This document shows positions 1 to 8,501 of a stretch of DNA of 54,481 nucleotides, piece by piece; within the stretch, counting starts at the first letter, position 1; each line of letters opens with the position of its first letter. Both the position numbers and the translations under genes were made by a program. Under the pieces are notes generated by a model that saw only the letters and a list, made by a program, of their open reading frames with translations, searched no databases and was not told the DNA's origin. The stretch lies in contig JAEURV010000346.1 of the NCBI GenBank assembly GCA_016788465.1, positions 1 through 54,481 on the forward strand. Reading direction: 5' to 3'. The stretch comes from Nitrospira sp. Lineage in GTDB: Bacteria > Nitrospirota > Nitrospiria > Nitrospirales > Nitrospiraceae.

Positions 1-32
1 TAAGGAGCGGTCAGTACACACGAGGTGTTGTA

Positions 33-122
<90 letters not shown>

Positions 123-197
123 GCATCGAGAAGTGCAAAGGCGAGCATCTTAGCATGCGTGCCCAGCAGCAGCAAGGCGAACGAAGGTGCGGTTAGG

Positions 198-225
198 CAA
201 CTCTCTTGTTAATTTTGGAGAGTTG
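198..225. other. Hairpin in the spacer between two tRNA genes
   Basis: CAACTCTC (198-205) and GAGAGTTG (218-225) form a perfect 8-bp stem around a 12-nt AT-rich loop. The start of tRNA-Ser faces this spacer, so the hairpin is not that tRNA's terminator; it could end transcription arriving from elsewhere, but there is no clear U-tract. The rest of the 123-463 spacer holds only the candidate promoter described next and no convincing gene. Confidence 0.35.
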
Positions 226-362
226 TTTGCCGAGCGCATCACTGGTGAAGTAGTGCCGTGCACTGTGAGGGCGCTCTAGGAGGGGTAAGGCAATGGATAG
301 AGCATCATCATTACTGGCTCGGGCCATTCATACTAGGTATGGAATACCCTCGGTCGTATGGG

Positions 363-392
363 TTGACACTTGCATGGGTCCGACGGTACAAC
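363..392 (+). promoter_or_regulatory. Candidate sigma70 promoter of tRNA-Leu(TAG)
   Basis: A perfect TTGACA (-35, 363-368) is followed after 18 bases by TACAAC (387-392) as a weaker -10. Transcription would start near 399, about 65 bases upstream of tRNA-Leu, a usual distance for a tRNA leader. The -35 is good and the -10 is only partial, so this is a moderate call. Confidence 0.4.
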
Positions 393-463
393 GCTATACA
401 ACATCGCGTGTTTAGGCTGTCTTAGTTGCCAAATTGAAACAGCTCCGCGGCGTCCTCCACTGT

Positions 464-546
464 GCGAGAGTGGCGGAACTGGCAGACGCGCGAGACTTAG
501 GATCTCGTGGGTAACCGTGGGGGTTCAAGTCCCCCCTCTCGCACCA
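464..546 (+). tRNA. tRNA-Leu (anticodon TAG)
   Basis: The acceptor stem GCGAGAG pairs with CTCTCGC, followed by discriminator A and encoded CCA (544-546). The anticodon stem CGAGA/TCTCG encloses loop CTTAGGA with anticodon TAG, reading CUA/CUG leucine codons. The T-arm GGTTCAAGTCC and a class II variable arm are present. It lies 37 bases upstream of tig and could share its transcript. A 66-codon frame running through it is accidental. Confidence 0.95.
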
Positions 547-583
547 CTCATTTCGAATCTCCTTATTTGATTGGAGCCAGACT

Positions 584-1906
584 TTGACGATGAAGATGGA
601 AGTCACTGAGTTAGGGCCGATGAAGCGTGCTTTGAAAATCGAGGTGCCAGCGGTAGATGTCGCTCAGCAATTTTCGCGAGCATATGTCGAACTGAACCGT
701 CAAGTTCATATACCTGGGTTTCGGCCTGGGAAGGCTCCATTGGCAATTTTAGAAAAGCGGTATGCCAAGACGGTTGAAGAAGATGTCATTCGAAAACTGG
801 TTCCTGACTTTTATGATCGCGCAATCAAAGAAGCTGGAATCCATCCGGTTGTGGTAGAGATACCTCCCCTCGATCGCGTCAAGATTAAAAAAGATTCCCC
901 GTTTACATTTACGGCGACGGTCGAAATCAAGCCCACTATCGAACTTCGCGACTATAAGGCTCCGAGTCCTATGTCTCTGCAAGCTGATAAGCGCACAGTT
1001 GCCGAAGAACAAGTGGACCGCGCGCTTGAGGTATTCAGAGAACAACAGGCCCGCTTGGATGCCACCCCAACTGGTACGGCTTTGGCCGATGGAGATTATG
1101 CCATTGTTGATCTAGAGGGATTTCTGGACGGTGTGGCTCTTGAAGGGACAAAGAAAGAAGGTCAACTGCATCGTGTTGGATCGAAGGCCGCTTTGTTGGG
1201 GATTGAGATAGATGCTCACCTTCTTGGGAGGCAAGAAGGTGATGTGGTAGACATTCCTCAGACCTATCCGGTAAGCCATCCGGATCATCGAGTTGCGGGA
1301 AAGGTTGTTCAATTCCGTCTAGATATCAAGGGGGTCAAGCGCAAGACGCTTCCTGCTCTTGATGATGAATTCGCAAAAGACTGTGGACCATATAACTCAC
1401 TCCGAGACTTACGAGAAAAGTTGCGCGGTGAAATGGAAAAGGCGCTCAAGAAGGATATCGAAGAGTCCTACAAGGACACCCTTCTTAAACGCCTCGTTGA
1501 GACCCATCGTTTTGATCTTCCCGAGACACTCGTTGAACGAGAACTCACCACGATTGTACGACAGCAACTGCAAACACGACAGCGCGGCAAAATCACCGAC
1601 TCCCTTCCCGAACCGGATGCGGAGGAAGTAAAGACAATTCGCGAGGAGCATCGTGAGGAAGCAAATCGTCGTGTCAAAGCGGGACTGATCCTTGAAGCCA
1701 TTGCCGAGAAAGAAAACTTGTCGGTGAGTCAGGATGATCTGAACAACGAAGTCACCAGATTGGCCAAGGAACTTCGGGTACCGATGGCCGATCTTGTCAA
1801 AATGATTCAGGCGGGTGGTCAAGATTCCATTGAGGAATTACGTGCACGGATCTTGGCTGACAAAGCGCTGGATCTTGTCTATCGTCAAGCAGTCATTCAG
1901 GGGTAG
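584..1906 (+). CDS. tig: Trigger factor, ribosome-associated chaperone and peptidyl-prolyl isomerase
   Basis: Trigger factor docks at the ribosomal exit tunnel and shields nascent chains. The 440-residue product has the usual family length. The ribosome-docking signature GFRPGKAP is at residues 45-52, an FKBP-type PPIase domain spans roughly 165-255, and a charged helical C-terminal substrate-binding domain follows. The start at 584 is TTG: GGAG at 573-576 sits 7 bases upstream of it but 13 bases upstream of the alternative ATG at 590, so TTG is preferred; ATG 590 would remove two residues. The gene leads tig-clpP-clpX, the common order linking nascent-chain folding with ATP-dependent proteolysis. 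Confidence 0.96.
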   Translation: MTMKMEVTELGPMKRALKIEVPAVDVAQQFSRAYVELNRQVHIPGFRPGKAPLAILEKRYAKTVEEDVIRKLVPDFYDRAIKEAGIHPVVVEIPPLDRVKIKKDSPFTFTATVEIKPTIELRDYKAPSPMSLQADKRTVAEEQVDRALEVFREQQARLDATPTGTALADGDYAIVDLEGFLDGVALEGTKKEGQLHRVGSKAALLGIEIDAHLLGRQEGDVVDIPQTYPVSHPDHRVAGKVVQFRLDIKGVKRKTLPALDDEFAKDCGPYNSLRDLREKLRGEMEKALKKDIEESYKDTLLKRLVETHRFDLPETLVERELTTIVRQQLQTRQRGKITDSLPEPDAEEVKTIREEHREEANRRVKAGLILEAIAEKENLSVSQDDLNNEVTRLAKELRVPMADLVKMIQAGGQDSIEELRARILADKALDLVYRQAVIQG

Positions 1907-1969
1907 GTCGGCGCTCAATCATCTTGTGTATTTCGCGCCAACACTCTTTGAGGAAAGGAAGCGAACGAC

Positions 1970-2596
1970 ATGTTGGTTCCGATTGTAGTCGAGCAAACTA
2001 ATCGAGGTGAACGCGCCTATGACATCTATTCTCGGCTCCTCAAAGATCGAATCATTTTTCTTGGAGCCCCTATTGATGATGTGTTTGCCAATTTGGTAAT
2101 CGCGCAGCTGTTATTTCTCGAAGCGGAGGATCCTGAGAAGGATATCAATCTCTATGTGAATTCACCGGGAGGAAGCGTAACAGCTGGTTTAGGGATTTAC
2201 GATACCATGCAATACGTGAAGCCTCCGATCAATACGATATGCCTCGGGCAAGCAGCCAGTATGGGAGCATTGCTATTGACCGCCGGAACAAAAGGGAAGC
2301 GGTTTGCGTTACCCAATGCTCGGGTGATGATTCATCAACCGTTGGGGGGATTTCAAGGCCAAGCCACCGAGATCGACATTCACGCCAGGGAAATACTAAA
2401 AATTCGTGAGCGCCTCAATGAGATCATGGCCAAACACACGGGGCAACCGATTGAAAAGATCGCCCATGACACCGAACGGGATTATTTTATGTCAGGTGAA
2501 GAAGCGAAACGATATGGCCTCATTGATGAGGTTATTACGAGGCCGCCAAAGTTTCTAAAGGTGGGGGAGTCCGGAGACGGGGTAAAGGGTAAGTAA
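1970..2596 (+). CDS. clpP: ATP-dependent Clp protease proteolytic subunit ClpP
   Basis: ClpP is the serine peptidase that forms the tetradecameric degradation chamber in the cytoplasm. The 208-residue protein carries the complete catalytic triad: Ser97 in GQAASMGA, His122 in MIHQPLGG and Asp171 in TERDYF. The oxyanion-loop glycine motif NSPGGSV is at residues 64-70. A purine-rich Shine-Dalgarno (GAGGAAAGGA) precedes the ATG. It lies 13 bases upstream of clpX, so peptidase and unfoldase are almost certainly cotranscribed and assemble as ClpXP. Confidence 0.97.
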   Translation: MLVPIVVEQTNRGERAYDIYSRLLKDRIIFLGAPIDDVFANLVIAQLLFLEAEDPEKDINLYVNSPGGSVTAGLGIYDTMQYVKPPINTICLGQAASMGALLLTAGTKGKRFALPNARVMIHQPLGGFQGQATEIDIHAREILKIRERLNEIMAKHTGQPIEKIAHDTERDYFMSGEEAKRYGLIDEVITRPPKFLKVGESGDGVKGK

Positions 2597-2609
2597 CACA
2601 GGAGGGCGC

Positions 2610-3866
2610 ATGGCTAAGCAGGAAAAGATGGACCGACACTTGCGGTGTTCTTTTTGTGGCAAGAGCCGTGATGAGGTTCGGAAGCTGATTGCCGGGCCGA
2701 CGGTCTATATCTGTGATGAATGTGTCAACCTCTGCAATGATATTATCGCCGAGGATTGGGAAGAGGCCAAAGAAGAAATTTCGTCGAAACTCAAGAAACC
2801 CGCTGACATTAAACACCACCTTGATCAGTATGTAATCGGGCAGGACCGTGCCAAGCGCATTCTGTCGGTGGCCGTGCACAACCATTACAAGCGTATCTCT
2901 TCGAAAGAAAAAGGGGTGGATGATATCGAGCTTCAGAAAGGCAACATCCTCATGGTGGGGCCAACCGGAACCGGAAAAACTCTGTTGGCTCAGACCTTGG
3001 CCAAGTATCTCGATGTTCCCTTCACTCTTGCGGATGCCACGACTCTGACAGAGGCCGGCTATGTAGGAGAAGACGTCGAGAACATCATTCTGAAGCTCTT
3101 GCAAGCAGCCGATTACGATGTGGAGCGGGCTGAACGTGGGATTGTCTACATCGATGAGATTGATAAGATCAGCCGAAAGAGTGATAGTCCGTCGATTACG
3201 AGGGATGTATCAGGTGAAGGTGTTCAGCAGGCGTTGCTGAAACTGATCGAAGGGACAGTTGCAAACGTTCCTCCGCAGGGTGGGAGGAAGCATCCGCACC
3301 AGGAATTTATTCAGGTGAATACGAGCAATATCCTATTCATCTGCGGTGGAGCGTTTGTCGGGTTGGAGCAGATCATCGAACAGCGTCTGAATCGGAAGTC
3401 AATGGGTTTCGGCGCTGAAATTCGTGGGAAGTGTGATGTGCGATTAGGTGATATGCTGGCCAAAGTCCAACCCGAGGACTTCTTGAAGTATGGACTGATC
3501 CCGGAATTTGTTGGGCGATTGCCCGTCGTGGCCACATTAGAGGAGTTGGATGAGCGAGCGCTCATTCGTATCCTGACGGAGCCGCGTAACGCACTCACGA
3601 AACAATATGAGAAGTTGCTCTCATTCGAAAAGGTCAAACTTCGGTTTACAGAAGGGGCCTTGGGTGCTGCTGCACGAAAAGCATACTCTCAAAGAACTGG
3701 AGCCCGAGGTCTCCGGGCAATTCTGGAAGAGGTGATGCTGGATGTCATGTATGATGCCCCCTCTCAAAAAGACATCATGGAAGTAGTAATTACAGAAGAT
3801 GCGATTGTCGGCAAGAACCCACCAATGCGTATCTTTGAGCAGGAACAGGATGCAAAGACAGCGTAA
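2610..3866 (+). CDS. clpX: ATP-dependent Clp protease ATP-binding subunit ClpX
   Basis: ClpX is the AAA+ unfoldase that recognises substrates and feeds them to ClpP. In the 418-residue protein the N-terminal zinc-binding domain uses Cys13, Cys16, Cys35 and Cys38. Walker A GPTGTGKT is at 117-124, the YVGEDV pore-loop segment at 151-156, and Walker B with IDEID at 181-185. A strong AGGAGGG ribosome site lies just before the ATG. The lon gene that often follows clpX is absent; a terminator hairpin and PilZ-like genes follow instead. Confidence 0.97.
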   Translation: MAKQEKMDRHLRCSFCGKSRDEVRKLIAGPTVYICDECVNLCNDIIAEDWEEAKEEISSKLKKPADIKHHLDQYVIGQDRAKRILSVAVHNHYKRISSKEKGVDDIELQKGNILMVGPTGTGKTLLAQTLAKYLDVPFTLADATTLTEAGYVGEDVENIILKLLQAADYDVERAERGIVYIDEIDKISRKSDSPSITRDVSGEGVQQALLKLIEGTVANVPPQGGRKHPHQEFIQVNTSNILFICGGAFVGLEQIIEQRLNRKSMGFGAEIRGKCDVRLGDMLAKVQPEDFLKYGLIPEFVGRLPVVATLEELDERALIRILTEPRNALTKQYEKLLSFEKVKLRFTEGALGAAARKAYSQRTGARGLRAILEEVMLDVMYDAPSQKDIMEVVITEDAIVGKNPPMRIFEQEQDAKTA

Positions 3867-3897
3867 GATATTGATAAATTAAGGCATTGCCATATCA

Positions 3898-3940
3898 GGA
3901 AAAGACGGATTGCGTGCTGAGACCACGCGTCGTCTTTTCC
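3898..3940 (+). terminator. Rho-independent terminator after clpX
   Basis: GGAAAAGACG (3898-3907) pairs perfectly with CGTCTTTTCC (3931-3940). Inside it GCGTG (3912-3916) pairs with CACGC (3924-3928) around a 7-nt loop. The downstream arm carries the T-run. It sits 32 bases after the clpX stop and very likely ends the tig-clpP-clpX transcript. It also argues against starting the next gene at 3910, inside this hairpin. Confidence 0.75.
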
Positions 3941-4044
3941 GACTGGCTTGTGCTTTCCCGATCCTCATCTGGTACCCCTCTCTCCTCGACAAGTCGAAAT
4001 ACCGCGCTATACTTACCACGTGTGAGCCAGTGAAGGGAGCGCGC

Positions 4045-4563
4045 GTGAAGTATTCTGTTCTGACAAGCCTTCGTCACAAAGGCAAAGTCTTACAAGTTGA
4101 TGTAGAGCGGGAAATGGTGACATTATTGGGAGGAAATGGGGATGTTATCGGGAGTTTGTCGTGGGATGTTGTCATCGATCAAGTTCTCGCCTATCGCAAG
4201 GTGCCAGTTCAGAAAGAAGTTAGGGTAGAGCCAAGGATTTCTCTCACATTCAGGGTACGGTACAACACACCGGAAGGGCAGCAATTCGAGAGTCGTGCTG
4301 GTGGTATTGGAGGAGGAGGGCTATTTATTGAGAGCCACAGTCCTCTCCCAGTTGGTACTAAGTTGGCATTGGAGTTCTCGCTTCCTCAGAAGCCAGATCA
4401 ATGGCTTCCAGCCAAGGGGACTGTCGCGTGGGTATGCCCAAGAGCTGATCAATATACCTTCAGCCCAGGAATGGGAGTGCGATTTACGGAAGTAGACGAG
4501 GGAGTACGTGACCGAATTCATGAGGTCGTGAAAACAACCCAGGTGACAAGCCAGGCAGCGTAA
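4045..4563 (+). CDS. PilZ-like domain protein, first of a tandem pair
   Basis: A 172-residue soluble protein. An N-terminal half of about 75 residues precedes a PilZ-type beta-barrel: a beta-rich segment (VRYNTPEGQQFES), the glycine-rich turn GGIGGGGLFIES, a PVGTKLALEFSLP strand and a terminal GMGVRF strand. Canonical c-di-GMP-binding PilZ domains have RxxxR and (D/N)xSxxG; here neither is intact, so nucleotide binding is doubtful. The GTG at 4045 is chosen because AAGGGAG lies just upstream, it gives exactly the same length as the neighbouring paralogue, and a longer ATG frame from 3910 would begin inside the clpX terminator. Function unknown; possibly a degenerate second-messenger receptor. 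Confidence 0.75.
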   Translation: MKYSVLTSLRHKGKVLQVDVEREMVTLLGGNGDVIGSLSWDVVIDQVLAYRKVPVQKEVRVEPRISLTFRVRYNTPEGQQFESRAGGIGGGGLFIESHSPLPVGTKLALEFSLPQKPDQWLPAKGTVAWVCPRADQYTFSPGMGVRFTEVDEGVRDRIHEVVKTTQVTSQAA

Positions 4564-4605
4564 ATCCCTGTACTCGCCGAGCCATCAGGACAAAATCGTC
4601 TTTAT

Positions 4606-5124
4606 ATGAAAATTCCGGTCGTTTCTACTGCAGGTCATCGTGGTAAGTCGTTGATCATTGACGCTCAGCAAGAAACAATTCATGTGTATGATCTGTCGGG
4701 TCAGTTACTTGGCAATGTATCGTGGGGTTCGCTTATCGAACGAGTACTAGCGACCAACGAGGAGGCCAGGTTCGCCCATTGTCGCGCACAACCTCGAGCG
4801 CCGCTCGCCCTGAAGGTCCGCTATACCACTCCAGAGGGAAAGCAATTTGATAGCCTGACAGGAGGAATCGGGGGGGGAGGGCTTTTTATTGAGAGCGGTG
4901 CCCCTCTAAGCCCTGGTACTGAGCTAACGGTTGAGTTTGCCCTTCCTGATAGACCGACTGAGAAGATCAAAGCTAAGGCTAAAGTTGCTTGGGCTCGCCA
5001 CAAGCCAGAACGATACCTCCTCTTTCCCGGCATGGGCATTCAGTTCATGGATTTAGAGGAGAAGATACAGGAGGATCTTGTCAGGCTTGTCGAGGCATTA
5101 AATCGAAGTCGAATCCCGTCCTGA
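4606..5124 (+). CDS. PilZ-like domain protein, second of a tandem pair
   Basis: Also 172 residues and clearly paralogous to the gene 42 bases upstream: both share VRY-TPEG-QF, GGIGGGGLFIES, an SPGTELTVEFALP/PVGTKLALEFSLP strand and FPGMGIQF/SPGMGVRF near the end. The N-terminal halves also align (HRGK at the start, then SWGSLIERVLA against SWDVVIDQVLA), so the whole gene was duplicated. The RxxxR and (D/N)xSxxG PilZ motifs are again missing. The ribosome site is weak, which may mean translation depends on the upstream gene. The 198 bases up to the convergent tatA-like gene show no further gene. Confidence 0.75.
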   Translation: MKIPVVSTAGHRGKSLIIDAQQETIHVYDLSGQLLGNVSWGSLIERVLATNEEARFAHCRAQPRAPLALKVRYTTPEGKQFDSLTGGIGGGGLFIESGAPLSPGTELTVEFALPDRPTEKIKAKAKVAWARHKPERYLLFPGMGIQFMDLEEKIQEDLVRLVEALNRSRIPS

Positions 5125-5322
5125 AATTGAGTGACGATATGTCTCTAACAGTCAGACCTTGACCGTTCCCATTAGCATCTATCCTTCCAGTAGAATTTCC
5201 ACGTTCAAGAGATGAACTAAAAAGGTCATCGCTGCCTAAAAAGGGGATCGGCCAGGTCTAATATCCAAATGTCCTACCTAGAATTAGGAGCAGGAAAGTA
5301 GGCAGGTATTACGCAATTAGAC

Positions 5323-6114
5323 TCAGCTCGATTTTAGGGGTTCGTCTTGTACTGGAGGAAGATCTCTTGCTGCTTCGATGGATTGCTGGATTTCTTTTTG
5401 GGCGGCGTCTACCTCAGCCTGGATCGTACGCATCTGTGGATCAACATTGCTTCGGATGTCGGTCACGGCCTGTCTGAATGTTCGTACAACCTCTCCTAGG
5501 CCCTCACCCAGATTCTGGAGATCATCAGCCGAGACATCGACAGCTGAAGGAGAAGTCTTTGCCCTCAGGGCAGCTTGCTGTGCCTGCACACGGGCAACCG
5601 CATCCTGATTGACGATAGCGGAAGGACGTTTCGTAACTGGTTTCGTCTGAGCTCCTTTAGGCAGAGGTGGGTACGATGCTTGAGAAATTGGAGCTGGTTT
5701 CACTGCCCGTTCTTCCATTGAAACGACTTGAGTGGACTGTGACACCATGGGTTGTTGCGAAGAAGCCGTTGTCGTGGAAGGGGTTGGAGAACCTCCACCA
5801 TAAAGGAACGAAGCTGTTGTGCCAGGAGTCAGCTCTGGACCAGGGGTATAGGGGGTATTTGCTTTGGCCACCGTCGGCGAGGTTTCTCCGGGAGTATTGG
5901 TAGGAGCTGTGGAGACCATGGGAGAAATCGGGGCTGGTTGTTGGGGGGGGGCTAGATCAGATGTGGGCTGGGGACTATCGTTTACTTCCTTCCTAAACCC
6001 TCGTAACGCTTTGCCGACTCCTTCACCGATTTGTGGTAAACGTCCTGCCCCAAATATGATGAACACAATCACAAGAATGATGATGAGCTCGGAAAACCCC
6101 ATCGTACCAAACAA
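5323..6114 (-). CDS. tatA: TatA/TatB-family twin-arginine translocase subunit with a very long C-terminal tail
   Basis: TatA-type proteins form the membrane conduit exporting folded twin-arginine substrates. Residues 1-46 are typical: FGTMGFSEL, a single transmembrane helix, the FGAGRLPQIG hinge and an amphipathic helix. The start is TTG at 6114, preceded by GAGG, and gives the MFGTMGFSEL beginning expected for the family. Most TatA proteins are 60-100 residues; this one has 263. The tail is Pro/Thr/Gln-rich (47-195), then a second amphipathic segment (199-219) repeats the pattern of 26-46, followed by a charged helix. No tatC or tatB neighbour is present, so TatA versus TatB cannot be decided from context. 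Confidence 0.8.
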   Translation of the reverse strand: MFGTMGFSELIIILVIVFIIFGAGRLPQIGEGVGKALRGFRKEVNDSPQPTSDLAPPQQPAPISPMVSTAPTNTPGETSPTVAKANTPYTPGPELTPGTTASFLYGGGSPTPSTTTASSQQPMVSQSTQVVSMEERAVKPAPISQASYPPLPKGAQTKPVTKRPSAIVNQDAVARVQAQQAALRAKTSPSAVDVSADDLQNLGEGLGEVVRTFRQAVTDIRSNVDPQMRTIQAEVDAAQKEIQQSIEAARDLPPVQDEPLKSS

Positions 6115-6220
6115 GGGCGACCTCGCGTTGAGCGTAGAAAGAATCGTTACCGGAAGACTCTAGCTGCCTCTTTGATAGGCTGTCAAGAAAGTGCGAGGCA
6201 AAAACATGGCCGCGTTGCAA

Positions 6221-7423
6221 TCAAAGAAGGGGGACGACCTCTGTTTGAAGAGGCAAGCCATGGACAATGGCTTCTTGATCCGTCACGCACACGTCAAGCT
6301 CGCTCCGAATGCCGAACTCGCCAGGGAGATAGATGCCCGGCTCTATCGAAAAACAGGTGTGAGGGAGGATCTGACGCCCATCATGCGTTTCAAGGTTGTC
6401 AATGTTGGCTCCATTGCCATGAACCTCTTCCCCGATCGAATGGCCCGTACGATGAATGAAAAATTCGCCGTACCCAGCTTCACGGATCTTGTTCCTACAG
6501 ACATCATCGATTTCCCATCCACAGGGAAATCGTCCTGCCGCCAGCTGTGCCTGGACAAAAGATATGGCGGCATCGCGCCCTTGTCGGACATGTTCAAAAA
6601 TCAAGCGATGCTTTGACGGTACCTGTTCCCCTGTATAACCAGTCCAGGTAATGTCGCCGTAGACAGAACCAGGTGCTGTTCGCTTCGCCCAAAGATCGAT
6701 CAGTACGAGACTGTCGTGGGTAATCAGAGAGGAGTCGGATTCACCTGGTGAATAGTGGGGATCGGCGCTATGGGCATCGACGGCGGCGATTGGCGCACTG
6801 GAGGTTGTCATGCCCGTATCATGAATACGCGAGAGAATGAATTGTTGTAGACCATACTCGGTTAAGGACAGTTGGCGTCTGAGGCACGAGGCTACATGGG
6901 TGAAGGCCTCATCGACAATGCGTCTGAGGGTGGTTACGGCATACCGATGTGATTCCAGTTGTTCCTCCGTCCAGGCTGCCTCAAATCGTTGGACAAGATC
7001 GGCGGATGTCACAACATCAACGCCGAAGCTTCGAATGAGCTCGATCGTGCCGGCATCAACTCTGGATAGATAGGGGACTGCATTGAAGGGCGAATATTGC
7101 ATCGCAATGCGCCGTCGACCTCGTAAGAGAGAGTCCAATGCTGTCCGTTGCTGTTCCCACGATACGTAGAGATGGGAGTTCCCTGGCAACTCATCCAGGA
7201 CATGCGGTTCGATTCGATGAAGGAGCTTTACCGGTTCGCCGGTTCTGGGGATCCAGTAGTACCAACGGCGCGTGACATGTTGAGAAGAGTCAATGAGCAA
7301 TACTCGGTAGGCCAAGGGATCTGAACCACGGAAATCATAGAACAGCCATCCCTCAACACCCTCCTGATCAAGAAGCGCGTTTTGTATCGCACGGATCCTT
7401 GCATGCTGCGCAGTCTGGTTCAT
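6221..7423 (-). CDS. M24-family metallopeptidase (Xaa-Pro aminopeptidase-like)
   Basis: A 400-residue cytoplasmic protein with the creatinase/prolidase-like N-terminal domain and a pita-bread M24 catalytic domain. The five metal ligands are visible in order: Asp in VLIDLWAK, Asp in GDITWTGY, His in RTGHSIG, Glu in FSIEPGIY and Glu in RSELDV. Such enzymes remove N-terminal residues preceding proline or cleave Xaa-Pro dipeptides; the exact substrate is not readable. An in-frame ATG 22 codons upstream (7489) is possible, but the family-like sequence begins at MNQTAQHARIRAI. Neither start has a clear ribosome site. The gene diverges from the hypothetical gene at 7506. Confidence 0.85.
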   Translation of the reverse strand: MNQTAQHARIRAIQNALLDQEGVEGWLFYDFRGSDPLAYRVLLIDSSQHVTRRWYYWIPRTGEPVKLLHRIEPHVLDELPGNSHLYVSWEQQRTALDSLLRGRRRIAMQYSPFNAVPYLSRVDAGTIELIRSFGVDVVTSADLVQRFEAAWTEEQLESHRYAVTTLRRIVDEAFTHVASCLRRQLSLTEYGLQQFILSRIHDTGMTTSSAPIAAVDAHSADPHYSPGESDSSLITHDSLVLIDLWAKRTAPGSVYGDITWTGYTGEQVPSKHRLIFEHVRQGRDAAISFVQAQLAAGRFPCGWEIDDVCRNKIREAGYGEFFIHRTGHSIGEEVHGNGANIDNLETHDGRQILPHTCFSIEPGIYLPGEFGIRSELDVCVTDQEAIVHGLPLQTEVVPLL

Positions 7424-7505
7424 GAGAGTTGCATCATATCTGCGAGGTGAGAGGGCGTCAATCAGCCTGCTGCTTTGCCCATGTAACATGGTACAATGTG
7501 GATCG

Positions 7506-7952
7506 ATGATCGCCGCCGCGCCCCACGATATCAGCGCCTATCGAGTAAGCTTCTTCTTTGGCCCAGAATCGGTTGAAGGAAGAGCGGATGCACTAGCCTG
7601 TGTGTTTAATGTGAAGAAACGGAGTTGGAAGGCTGGTATTCAGGTGGTCGTGGAGGTCAGCCGCAGTCAGCTCTCGGCTCTCGAGCGAACAATCCAGTTG
7701 ACCGATCGACTTGTGGAGAGGTTAGTGGCCGTGGAGGCTCATGACCGGGCCGACTATCAGGAACGCAGCAGCGATGTCTTTGTCCAAGCCGTGTGTCGGC
7801 GGAAATTGGATCTCCAGCTGTTGCCTGGATTAGCTCAGATTAATCAGAGGATCCCAGCTGAGGAATTGATGGTCGAATTGGATCAATCGATTCGTGAGCA
7901 GCCTGACCACCTTATCTCCTACATCTTGGATGAATTGGGTCTTGCACCCTGA
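7506..7952 (+). CDS. Hypothetical protein
   Basis: A 148-residue soluble protein of unknown function; I do not recognise a family. It opens with a beta-rich segment (YRVSFFFGPES), has a charged helical middle (LSALERTIQLTDRLVERL) and ends acidic and helical (ISYILDELGLAP). ATG 7506 is chosen over frames reaching back to 7422 because the upstream codons read like spacer and overlap the divergent peptidase start. No ribosome site is visible. A TACAAT at 7492-7497 lies only 8 bases before the ATG, which would fit a leaderless or nearly leaderless mRNA. Confidence 0.6.
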   Translation: MIAAAPHDISAYRVSFFFGPESVEGRADALACVFNVKKRSWKAGIQVVVEVSRSQLSALERTIQLTDRLVERLVAVEAHDRADYQERSSDVFVQAVCRRKLDLQLLPGLAQINQRIPAEELMVELDQSIREQPDHLISYILDELGLAP

Positions 7953-8004
7953 TCACTCGTGTCTCTCCGTGTTATATCTCAGAGATGTGGGTCGATAAAG
8001 GGGG

Positions 8005-8032
8005 TTGCATTCAGCTTCGAATTTGTTATAAC
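8005..8032 (+). promoter_or_regulatory. Candidate sigma70 promoter for the 8109 gene
   Basis: TTGCAT (8005-8010) is separated by 16 bases from TATAAC (8027-8032). Transcription would begin near 8039, leaving a leader of about 70 bases to the GTG at 8109. The match is moderate and rests on position and sequence only. Confidence 0.4.
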
Positions 8033-8108
8033 GCATAGCAGTATTCATGTATGATGTGGGTTCTGGGTTTGTCCGCTTGAGCGGTTGAAGAGGAAGGAGG
8101 AGTCACAC

Positions 8109-8501
8109 GTGAGACTTCCGATCGTGATCGTTTTGGTTGTCATCGCATACGGTTCGATGCTTGTGGCACCGGCTTGGAGCCAATCTACATCGACGGATTC
8201 TCTCCAGGGGACGGCCTCTGGAGCGGGTATGGGTGCTGCCTCCGCTGCTGCCACTATCTTGTACTTCCCGTTCAAAGCCGCGTTTGCCATTGGTGGAGGA
8301 ATTGTCGGCGGATTGGCCTATGTCTTTTCAGGATTTAGTGAGGAAACGGCGAAGAATATTTGGGTTCCCAGTGTCTATGGAACCTATGTCATAACTCCTG
8401 AGCATCTCAGCGGTGATCGCCCAGTGCGTTTCCTAGGTGTGGCAGCTGAAAATGAAGGGTTCTCTCCCGCACCTGCTCCGGTACTCGAACCTGCTCAGTA
8501 A
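8109..8501 (+). CDS. Small exported or membrane-anchored hypothetical protein
   Basis: A 130-residue protein with a clear signal peptide (residues 2-25, ending in APAWSQ) followed by a Gly/Ala-rich hydrophobic segment of about 35 residues (ASAAATILYFPF, then FAIGGGIVGGLAYVFSG) that could be a membrane hairpin. The C-terminus is Pro/Ala-rich. GTG 8109 is preferred because AAGGAGGA lies 9 bases upstream and it places the signal peptide at the start; an ATG at 8085 would put charged residues before it. The stop overlaps the next ATG by one base, indicating coupled translation. Function unknown. Confidence 0.7.
   Translation: MRLPIVIVLVVIAYGSMLVAPAWSQSTSTDSLQGTASGAGMGAASAAATILYFPFKAAFAIGGGIVGGLAYVFSGFSEETAKNIWVPSVYGTYVITPEHLSGDRPVRFLGVAAENEGFSPAPAPVLEPAQ

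Noticed and set aside
370..606. Short frames around tRNA-Leu (370-570 plus, 412-606 minus)
   Set aside because: They run through an intact tRNA gene and have no ribosome site.
3910..4044. Longer start for the first PilZ-like gene
   Set aside because: The start would lie inside the clpX terminator hairpin, and the extra residues have no counterpart in the paralogue.
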